From Frankiales bacterium (GTDB lineage: Bacteria > Actinomycetota > Actinomycetes > Mycobacteriales > SCTD01), in contig JAODNF010000157.1 in assembly GCA_025464915.1 (NCBI GenBank), positions 1 to 5,873 on the forward strand: a stretch of 5,873 nt of DNA, written 5' to 3'. This document shows, piece after piece, positions 1 to 4,676 of the stretch (positions are counted from its first letter, which is position 1; each line of letters opens with the position of its first letter). The notes beneath the pieces are model-generated. The model made no database searches and was not told the DNA's origin. It saw nothing but the letters and a program-made list of their open reading frames with translations. A program made the translations under genes and the position numbers.

Positions 1-150
1 CGGCGAGTGGTGGCCCAGAGCGATGACGCGGTAGCCGAGCTCACGCTGCTCCTGCCAGAGGTGATGCAGCACACGCAGCACGTGGTCACGCGGGTGACGC
101 TCGGCATGTCTGAGTGGTCCGGCAACCACCCCCGAAGGGTGGTGCGGTGA
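1..150 (+). CDS. possible 3' end of an unidentified gene (cut by window edge)
   Basis: This frame is open from the first base to a TGA at 148-150, while the other two plus frames close within 35 bases. By hand count over its 49 codons, G+C is about 76%, 43% and 88% at codon positions 1, 2 and 3, the order expected of real genes in high-GC actinobacteria. The encoded tail is rich in Val and Thr and ends in NHPRRVVR. I recognise no family. The minus strand is also open with the same codon boundaries and encodes a His-rich peptide containing LGYRVIALGHHSP, so an antisense partial gene is a real alternative. A hairpin covers the last codons, which weakens the call. If real, the gene converges on the diguanylate cyclase. 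Confidence 0.27.
   Translation, partial: RRVVAQSDDAVAELTLLLPEVMQHTQHVVTRVTLGMSEWSGNHPRRVVR
125..143 (-). terminator. hairpin downstream of the diguanylate cyclase gene, likely terminator
   Basis: There is a perfect 7-bp stem (ACCACCC / GGGTGGT) with a 5-base loop. Read on the minus strand the loop is TTCGG, a type often found in stable transcription-stop hairpins. It lies about 40 bases past the TAG of the diguanylate cyclase gene and has no clear T-tract, which is common in high-GC actinobacteria. It would also form in transcripts coming from the left, so it could serve two convergent genes. Confidence 0.45.
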
Positions 151-181
151 CGCGCGACGCCCACCCAGGCTGTGAGGCCGG

Positions 182-940
182 CTAGGGGCGTGCCGTGTGC
201 CTGGCGTCGTACATCGCTCTGTCGGCACGTTCGACGAGGCCGTCGAGCTGCTCGCCTGGCAGCAGCTGCGCGAGGCCTACGGAGAACGAGCCGCCCTGGT
301 CAGCGAGGTCGGCCTTCGCTGTGGTGAACCTCGCCTGCGCGTCTGTGAGTGGCAGATCGAGGAAGCCGCACAGGAACTCGTCGCCGCCGTGCCGGACGAG
401 CAGGTCGTAGCTTCGGGTGCGCGTGCGGATGGCGTCTGCCACGCGGACGAGCAGCGCGTCGCCTGCCGCGTGCCCCTCGCTGTCGTTGGTCTCCTTCAGG
501 TGGTCCACGTCGACGAAGGCGAGCACGAAGGTCTGCCCTGTCCTGTGGGCGCGGACGACCTCGCGATCGAGCTCGGCCAGCCCGGGTTCGCGGTGGTGGG
601 CGCCGGTGAGTCCGTCGAGCACAGCGAGGGCTCGCTCCGCAGCGGCACTGACCCGGTCGCTGGACGCGGCGGCACGGTCACGACCGGATAGCTGACGATC
701 ATGCGCGCTGCCGGCGCGGTCGCGCTTCGCCTCGGACCTGTCGCGCGCGGCGCCAGCTCCTGCCGGGGGTCCGGCCTGGCGCTCGCGCTCCTCGGCCCGC
801 TCGTCCCGTGCGTCCGAGCGCTCGTCCCGCGCGTGCGACGCCAGGTCGTTGGTGTCGGACTGCTCGTCCCGGGCGGCCGCAGCACGGTCGCGTGCCGCCC
901 CGGAGGGCTCCGGACTGGGCTCTTCTGGCAACGGGCTCAT
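182..940 (-). CDS. GGDEF-domain diguanylate cyclase with RD-rich heptad stalk
   Basis: The 252-residue product should make cyclic di-GMP from two GTP. Residues 1-14 are Pro/Glu-rich. Residues 15-105 form 13 consecutive seven-residue units of the type xxRDRxx. Residues from about 108 onward are a full GGDEF domain: DGLTG (109-113), the metal-binding FVDVD with D144, N152, GHAAGD (156-161), and an intact GGDEF signature at 185-189. An RSYD motif at 176-179 sits five residues before the signature, matching the inhibitory I-site, so product feedback is likely. The domain ends with FSVGLA and ADRAMYDAR. There is no signal peptide, membrane helix or PAS/GAF sensor, so the protein is probably cytoplasmic, with the stalk as its only input or oligomerisation element. 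The ATG at 940 follows a moderate GGTGGGA ribosome site about 10 bases upstream. The gene lies 219 bases downstream of the RsbW-like gene on the same strand. Confidence 0.93.
   Translation of the reverse strand: MSPLPEEPSPEPSGAARDRAAAARDEQSDTNDLASHARDERSDARDERAEERERQAGPPAGAGAARDRSEAKRDRAGSAHDRQLSGRDRAAASSDRVSAAAERALAVLDGLTGAHHREPGLAELDREVVRAHRTGQTFVLAFVDVDHLKETNDSEGHAAGDALLVRVADAIRTRTRSYDLLVRHGGDEFLCGFLDLPLTDAQARFTTAKADLADQGGSFSVGLAQLLPGEQLDGLVERADRAMYDARHTARP
626..898 (-). repeat. 21-base periodic coding repeat (13 protein heptads)
   Basis: This part of the diguanylate cyclase gene encodes residues 15-105 as 13 uninterrupted heptads. The fourth position is Asp or Glu in 12 of the 13, usually preceded by Arg. 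The exception, GPPAGAG, still occupies exactly one heptad, so register is kept across it. At DNA level the 9-mer CTCGTCCCG (antisense of the codons for Arg-Asp-Glu) recurs at 800, 821 and 863, spaced by exact multiples of 21 bases. Confidence 0.75.
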
Positions 941-992
941 AGCCGAAGCATCCCACCGGGACGTCGCCCTGTCGGCGTTGTGAGAACAGACC

Positions 993-1011
993 CCGCAGTC
1001 GAGGGCTGCGG
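993..1011 (-). terminator. candidate terminator between the RsbW-like and cyclase genes
   Basis: A perfect 6-bp stem (CCGCAG / CTGCGG) encloses a 7-base loop. On the minus strand it is followed by GGTCTGTTCTC, which is moderately T-rich for this DNA. It lies about 150 bases past the stop of the RsbW-like gene and about 50 bases before the cyclase ATG. It could end the first transcript, or lie in the cyclase leader. Apart from this and the hairpin at 1125-1152, I see nothing definite in 941-1159. Confidence 0.3.
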
Positions 1012-1124
1012 CAAGTCGCCGCCTTCGTCGCGAACTGGCGCCATGAGGCGACGGACCGGATGCGGACTACTGGTCTGTGGCGGCGGGCTCGTCGATGAGT
1101 GCGGTCCTCCTCGCCGCCTACGAC

Positions 1125-1152
1125 GGCTGGCGGGGGGGACACCAACCCAGCC
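1125..1152 (-). terminator. weak inverted repeat just past the RsbW-like stop codon
   Basis: GGCTGG (1125-1130) and CCAGCC (1147-1152) can pair around a 16-base loop that includes a run of seven G on the plus strand. The repeat begins about seven bases after the stop codon of the RsbW-like gene, the usual place for a terminator. The long loop makes it a weak candidate. Confidence 0.2.
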
Positions 1153-1159
1153 ATCGGCC

Positions 1160-1588
1160 TCAGACCGGCCGGGGGACGTCCCAGGTCGCGTAGACGCGCT
1201 TGCCGGTGACGTCGGTCCGGTCCACGCCCGAGCGATCGGAGACCGCAGCGACGATGTCCTGGCCGCGGCCCGACTCGTCGTCGTCCTGGCTGGCGACCCT
1301 GACCTCGTGGTGCGCGGTCGACGGGCGTCCGTCACTGACCGCGATCCGCAGGCTCGCCGACGACTGACCGATCTCGAGGACAATGGGCGGCAGACCGTGC
1401 TTGAGCGCGTTCGTCACGAGCTCGCTGATGGCGAGCTCGGCATCGCCGATGAGACCGGGAAGCTCCCAGCTCGTCAGGGTCAGGCGCACCAGCTCGCGAG
1501 CCCGGGCCGGTGCCGTTGCGTCGGAAGGCAGCCCTTCGCGGAACTGGTGGATGCCGGGGTCTCGCGAGGGCACTGCCGCGGCGGTCAT
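1160..1588 (-). CDS. RsbW-like GHKL ATP-binding protein (anti-sigma factor / serine kinase type)
   Basis: The product is 142 residues from the chosen start and consists almost entirely of one HATPase_c_2-type domain, about the usual length for stand-alone RsbW/SpoIIAB relatives. The N-box is visible around ELAISELVTNALKHG (51-65; E56, N60), the G1 box at VSDGRP (84-89; D86, G87), and the G2 region at ESGRGQDIV (105-113). The end GKRVYATWDVP (129-139) is typical of actinobacterial members. Such proteins bind ATP, and many bind a sigma factor or phosphorylate an antagonist protein. Neither partner nor an RsbU-type phosphatase is in the window, so the target is unknown. I chose the ATG at 1588 because AGGGCAGGAC ends six bases upstream. 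A GTG at 1639 would add 17 residues with no comparable ribosome site or family match. The protein is cytoplasmic, and the gene is divergent from the beta-propeller gene. Confidence 0.88.
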   Translation of the reverse strand: MTAAAVPSRDPGIHQFREGLPSDATAPARARELVRLTLTSWELPGLIGDAELAISELVTNALKHGLPPIVLEIGQSSASLRIAVSDGRPSTAHHEVRVASQDDDESGRGQDIVAAVSDRSGVDRTDVTGKRVYATWDVPRPV

Positions 1589-1743
1589 GGCTGTGTCCTG
1601 CCCTAGCGCCTGACCCGCAACCTGATCGTGCACCCTCACCTTGGGCCCTCACGGGACGAGACGGAAGGCATCCCTTCTTCGTCGCCCAGGTCGTGCGGCC
1701 CTCGTCGAGACCGGTGTCAGCTCGCTTCTGCTGAGATGGTCCG
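1589..1743. promoter_or_regulatory. divergent spacer between the RsbW-like and beta-propeller genes
   Basis: These 155 bases must hold the start signals for both flanking genes. The minus-side ribosome site (1595-1604) is clear, while the plus side has only a weak GAG before the GTG at 1744. An inverted repeat GAAGG-CATC-CCTTC lies at 1664-1677, near the middle, and could be an operator. I could not assign -35 or -10 elements with confidence. Confidence 0.35.
1595..1604 (-). promoter_or_regulatory. ribosome binding site of the RsbW-like gene
   Basis: On the minus strand AGGGCAGGAC is followed by six bases and then ATG. The same 10-mer at the same spacing precedes the GTG of the DUF3152 gene (5382-5391). 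This decides the start against the longer GTG form beginning at 1639. Confidence 0.65.
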
Positions 1744-2649
1744 GTGCACCCCGTCCTCGCCGCCCTCGACTCCGACCGGTCAGAGCTGGTGCTCGAGCCG
1801 CCGTTCGCGGGTCCCGGCTTCTGGGTCGGTGGCCCGAGCGCGCTCCTGCACGAGGGCACGTGGTGGTTGGCGTACCGGCTGCGCCGTCCGGTGGACAAGG
1901 GCCGCGGCTATGCCAACGTCGTCGCGCGGTCGGACGACGGGGTGCGCTTCACGACGGTCGCCACGGTCACCAGTGAGGCGATGGGAACGGCCTCGCTGGA
2001 GCGCCCCGCTCTCGTCGTGCGGCCGGACGGCGGGTGGCGGCTCTACGTGAGCTGCTCGACCGTCAACAGCAAGCACTGGTGGGTGGAGGCGCTCGACGCC
2101 GACGAGCCGGCGAAGCTCGCGGACGGTCGCCGGACCGTGGTCCTGCCGGGCAGTGTGGACGAGGCGTGGAAGGACGTGGTGGTCCGCTACGGACATGAGG
2201 GCTGGCAGATGTGGGCCTGCCGGCACGCGCTCGACGGCGGCGACGACGAGGCCGACCGGATGTCGTCGTGGTTCGCCACCAGCGACGACGGGCTGGTGTG
2301 GGACCTGCAGGGCCAGGCCCTCGGCCCAGGGGAGGTTTGGGACCGGCGCGGCGCTCGGGTCACGACCGTCTGGGACGTCGAGGGCGGCATCGAGGCGCTG
2401 TACGACGGGCGGGCCTCTGCAGCCGAGAACTGGTTCGAGCGGACCGGTCTGGCCACCGGAAAGCCCGATGCCCTAGCGGCGGTGGAGGGTCCGGTGCCGG
2501 CGAGCTACGGGCCGGCGCTGCGCTACGCGAGCGCTGTCGACGATGGTGCCGGCACCCGTATCTACTTCGAGCGGACCCGCTCCGACGGGGCTCATGACCT
2601 GCGGACGGTGTACGTCCCGCGCCCCTCCAGCGTGAGCCAGTCCGTGTAG
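1744..2649 (+). CDS. cytoplasmic five-bladed beta-propeller protein, glycoside-hydrolase-like
   Basis: The 301-residue product has the repeated aromatic strand pattern of five-bladed propellers of the GH43/GH32/GH130 kind: FWVGGPSALLHEGTWWLAYR (26-45), ERPALVVRPDGGWRLYVS (86-103), a segment with KDVVVR and GWQMWACR (143-160), a segment with DRMSSWFATSDDGLVW (171-186), and YASAVDDG...RIYFERTR (261-279). Two Asp-box-like SDDGxx(F/W) turns lie at 63-69 and 180-186. D144 in KDVVV sits where GH43-type enzymes often carry an acidic active-site residue, but I cannot assign catalysis with confidence. GGIEALYDGRA and ENWFERTG (214-235) look like family-conserved loops. There is no signal peptide, so the protein is probably cytoplasmic. 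GTG at 1744 is the first start after an in-frame TGA at 1732-1734, and its ribosome site is weak. The 3' end overlaps the convergent sulfotransferase gene by 58 bases. Substrate unknown. Confidence 0.83.
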   Translation: MHPVLAALDSDRSELVLEPPFAGPGFWVGGPSALLHEGTWWLAYRLRRPVDKGRGYANVVARSDDGVRFTTVATVTSEAMGTASLERPALVVRPDGGWRLYVSCSTVNSKHWWVEALDADEPAKLADGRRTVVLPGSVDEAWKDVVVRYGHEGWQMWACRHALDGGDDEADRMSSWFATSDDGLVWDLQGQALGPGEVWDRRGARVTTVWDVEGGIEALYDGRASAAENWFERTGLATGKPDALAAVEGPVPASYGPALRYASAVDDGAGTRIYFERTRSDGAHDLRTVYVPRPSSVSQSV

Positions 2650-3545
2650 TCCTCCTGCAGCAGGTCACTGAGCAGGTGCACGTCCTGCTCGAAGTGCGGC
2701 AGCAGCGCCTCGCGGTCCTCGGCCGTGAGACGCGGGCGCGCGTGGTCACCTCTCTGCAGGGCGCCGAGCAGCGGTCGCTGCGCCTGTCGCCATACCTGCG
2801 GTGGCGCGTGCGCTCCGGCGACCGCACCTGCGCGGACGGCGAGCCGCAGCAGTCGGTTGACGGTGCCGTCCGGAGCCCATCCCTTGACGTTCGAGCCGGG
2901 GACGGTGGAGACCAGATCGCCTGGCAGTCCGAGGAAGTCGCAGATCTTCGCGAGCTCCCGCCCTGGCTGATCCACCAGCCGCCGGTAGCGCACGACGCGG
3001 ACCTGTGACCGGTCGAAGAGCTGGTACAGGTGCGCCAGCTGCGCGCCGTACAGGCCGAGCTCGAGGTAGCGCCAGAACGGCGCCCACCCGGTCGCGATGC
3101 GGTGCGGCTCGAGCTGCACGGCGGTGCGGAAGTCCGCCTCGGGCTCCAGACCGTCCACCCAGAGGTGGGTCCAGTTGCTGAAGGCCCGGTCGAGCGGGTC
3201 GCGCACCACGGCGACCAGCTTCGCGTCGGGCAGCTCCCTTGCGATCCGCTGCTGGGCGTGCCGGTCCCACAGGTAGAACGGCGTGCTCTCGAAGGTGAGG
3301 GCACCTTCGGGTGCCCCGTCGAAGAGCCGCTCGTAGCGCTCGCGCTGCCACACCCACTCCCGGGCGCTGTGCGCGTCTCCTGGACCGCGCTGCCCCTGCA
3401 GGTCGGGGGAAGCGCCATCGCACAGGAAGTACTTGGGCTCCTTGGGATCCGACGCGTGCAGAAGCGGGTGCTGCGCCAGCGCCGCGTGCAGTGCGGTCGA
3501 CCCCGCCTTGGGTGCGCCGACAATGAGGAAGTCCGGCAGGCCCAT
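2592..3545 (-). CDS. PAPS-dependent sulfotransferase family protein
   Basis: The 317-residue product matches the Sulfotransfer_1/heparan N-sulfotransferase-like fold in length and motif order. The 5'-phosphosulfate loop is IVGAPKAGSTAL (8-19), followed by KEPKYF (35-40). TFESTPFYL (84-92) corresponds to the conserved region after the P-loop. VVRDPLDRAFSNW (113-125) is the 3'-phosphate-binding motif with R115 and S123. RVVRYRRLVDQP...ICDFLGLP (183-208) is the usual C-terminal signature. It should move sulfate from PAPS to a hydroxyl or amine, probably on a glycan or lipid; the acceptor is not evident. There are no membrane helices. The ATG at 3545 has an AGGA eight bases upstream, lying inside an inverted repeat. 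The last 19 codons overlap the beta-propeller gene in antisense. Upstream on the same strand, 100 bases away, is a membrane protein gene. Confidence 0.93.
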   Translation of the reverse strand: MGLPDFLIVGAPKAGSTALHAALAQHPLLHASDPKEPKYFLCDGASPDLQGQRGPGDAHSAREWVWQRERYERLFDGAPEGALTFESTPFYLWDRHAQQRIARELPDAKLVAVVRDPLDRAFSNWTHLWVDGLEPEADFRTAVQLEPHRIATGWAPFWRYLELGLYGAQLAHLYQLFDRSQVRVVRYRRLVDQPGRELAKICDFLGLPGDLVSTVPGSNVKGWAPDGTVNRLLRLAVRAGAVAGAHAPPQVWRQAQRPLLGALQRGDHARPRLTAEDREALLPHFEQDVHLLSDLLQEDYTDWLTLEGRGTYTVRRS

Positions 3546-3554
3546 GGCGACAAT

Positions 3555-3571
3555 CCTAGTCGATCACTAGG
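3555..3571 (-). promoter_or_regulatory. inverted repeat covering the sulfotransferase ribosome site
   Basis: CCTAGT-CGATC-ACTAGG is a perfect 6-bp inverted repeat with a 5-base spacer. On the minus-strand transcript the 3' arm ACTAGG supplies most of the AGGA ribosome site, which sits eight bases before the ATG. It could hide the ribosome site in a hairpin or be a protein-binding operator. Confidence 0.45.
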
Positions 3572-3645
3572 GATTCCGGCGTGCACCACCAGTGTCGTGA
3601 CGTCCAGGTGCCGGCAGCGACGTGCGCGGGAGCGCGTGTCGTTCC

Positions 3646-4152
3646 CTAGGCCGTCGCGGCGAGGGCGCCCGCGACGAGGATCAGGCCCCATGCCGCCAGC
3701 TCGCCGTTCAGCGGCGTCGGTCGGCTGCGCGCTCCGCACATCCACCGCGAGGCGAGCAGGGCTACCAGCTCCAGCGCTTTGGCGGTTCCGTCGACCGCAC
3801 CGACCGGTTCGACGCCGTAGCCGACGCCCACGGTCCGCGACTCCAGCCACAACCCGATCAGGGCGGCGCAGCTGAGCGCGACGATCGTGGCAGTGTCGCC
3901 TCGCGGCCGCCGCAGGACGGCCACGGCGAGCCCTGCCTGGCCGAGGACGACCACGACGAAGAAGGCCCGCTGCAGCCCGGCGTGGTGCTGGGCCGCCGCG
4001 ACGTGGACCGCAGCGGCGGCCAGCAGTGCACCGGACGCCACCAGCTGTGCCACCCGGCTCCGCGGCGTCGATCGCACGGAGCGCCACGCGACCGCACCGA
4101 CCGGACCCGAGGCGACGAGCAGTGGCAGCAGGTGTGCCGCGTGCTCCTTCAA
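3646..4152 (-). CDS. multi-pass membrane protein, function unknown
   Basis: The 168-residue product has hydrophobic segments at about 7-23, 34-55, 62-81, 88-105, 124-138 and 152-168, so four to six membrane helices. AAVHVAAAQHHAGLQRAFFVVVV (47-69) and LWLESRTVGVGYGVEPVGAVD (101-121) resemble, from memory, a His-containing actinobacterial membrane family with an SRTVG loop. I know no function for it. The frame opens at a TTG (4152) overlapping the TGA of the upstream DUF4383 gene by four bases (TTGA), which suggests coupled translation. No ATG or GTG occurs before residue 26, and starting there would lose the first helix. AAGGAG lies just after the TTG, so a later non-standard start is possible and the exact N-terminus is uncertain. 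The last helix runs to the final residue. The stop is TAG at 3646-3648. Confidence 0.75.
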   Translation of the reverse strand: MKEHAAHLLPLLVASGPVGAVAWRSVRSTPRSRVAQLVASGALLAAAAVHVAAAQHHAGLQRAFFVVVVLGQAGLAVAVLRRPRGDTATIVALSCAALIGLWLESRTVGVGYGVEPVGAVDGTAKALELVALLASRWMCGARSRPTPLNGELAAWGLILVAGALAATA

Positions 4153-4574
4153 CGCGTGGCGGCGTCGCGCTTGTCGGCGCTCGCACCGACGCCGAGCAGC
4201 AGGACCGCGGTGGCAAAGTGGAGGACGTTGTCCGCGGCGTTGAGGGCCAGGATGTTGGCGTCGGAGCCGAGGATGAACAGGCCTACGATCCCGAGCAGCA
4301 GGTACGCGGCCCCGACCACGGTGTTGGCGGCACGGGCACTGGCCAGGGTGCGGCCCGCGAGGAGCAGGGCGGCACCGATCAGCAGGTGCGCGATGTTGTG
4401 CAGCGGGTTCACCTGGAACAGTCCGAGCAGCTTTCCGCCGTCGGTTGCCGCGAAGCCGTTGCTGTCGACGAGGAAGCCGGCGGCGCCGACGACCAGGTAG
4501 ACCGCTCCGAACAGGAGCGCGACGGTCTGGTTGAGGCTGCGGCTGCCGGTGCGGGTGCTGTGAGTGGTTGCCAT
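4149..4574 (-). CDS. DUF4383 family four-helix membrane protein
   Basis: The 141-residue product has a short Thr/Ser/Arg-rich N-terminus and four membrane helices at about 15-36, 58-76, 83-103 and 112-130, with a charged C-terminal tail. The family marks are LFQVNPLHNIAHLLIGAALLL (52-72) and LNAADNVLHFATAVLLL (111-127). These two segments share an N..xN..H pattern and occupy equivalent places in the two helix pairs, so the protein looks like an internal duplication. The role of DUF4383 proteins is unknown; they sit in the cytoplasmic membrane. The ATG at 4574 has GAAGGGAA five bases upstream. The 3' end overlaps the next membrane protein gene by four bases, so the two are very likely cotranscribed and perhaps partners. 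Confidence 0.92.
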   Translation of the reverse strand: MATTHSTRTGSRSLNQTVALLFGAVYLVVGAAGFLVDSNGFAATDGGKLLGLFQVNPLHNIAHLLIGAALLLAGRTLASARAANTVVGAAYLLLGIVGLFILGSDANILALNAADNVLHFATAVLLLGVGASADKRDAATR

Positions 4575-4581
4575 GAGAGTT

Positions 4582-4606
4582 CCCTTCGCGAGGGCACGTT
4601 CGTGCC
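4582..4606 (-). promoter_or_regulatory. two overlapping inverted repeats in the DUF4383 leader
   Basis: CCCT-TCGCG-AGGG (4582-4594) and GGCACG-TT-CGTGCC (4593-4606) share two bases. On the minus-strand transcript the promoter-distal hairpin pairs the GGG of the ribosome site, while the other uses two of the same C residues, so both cannot form fully at once. The 14-bp element alone could equally be a dimeric repressor operator. The remainder of the 102-base gap to the DUF3152 gene shows no convincing terminator. Confidence 0.4.
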
Positions 4607-4676
4607 GACTGCGCAGCCGCTGCCCGTCCCGGCGCGGGTCACACTCCTTCTGATCAGGTCGACGACGACGCCGCGA

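Noticed and set aside
626..898. The 21-base periodicity as a CRISPR array or tandem non-coding repeat
   Set aside because: The repeat units diverge at DNA level and keep an open frame with a protein heptad pattern; there are no unique spacers or conserved repeats of CRISPR length.
699..1154. Minus-strand 151-codon frame filling the gap upstream of the cyclase
   Set aside because: It overlaps the cyclase stalk in another frame and encodes an Arg/Gly/Ala-rich peptide typical of the repeat read out of frame. I do not count it as a gene in the 941-1159 gap.
701..1606. Plus-strand 301-codon frame opposite the cyclase and RsbW-like genes
   Set aside because: The opposite strand holds intact GGDEF and ATPase motifs, and this translation has no recognisable domain and no good ribosome site.
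1160..1639. Longer form of the RsbW-like protein from a GTG at 1639
   Set aside because: The ATG at 1588 has a strong ribosome site at ideal spacing, and the extra 17 residues are not part of the domain.
2360..4216. Minus-strand open frame of 618 codons across the sulfotransferase and membrane protein genes
   Set aside because: It is out of frame with the recognisable sulfotransferase, rich in Arg/Ser/Pro/Thr, and has no motif. It is a shadow frame.
4628..4638. CCCG-GCG-CGGG hairpin as terminator of the DUF3152 gene
   Set aside because: A 4-bp stem with a 3-base loop and no T-tract is expected by chance in such GC-rich DNA.
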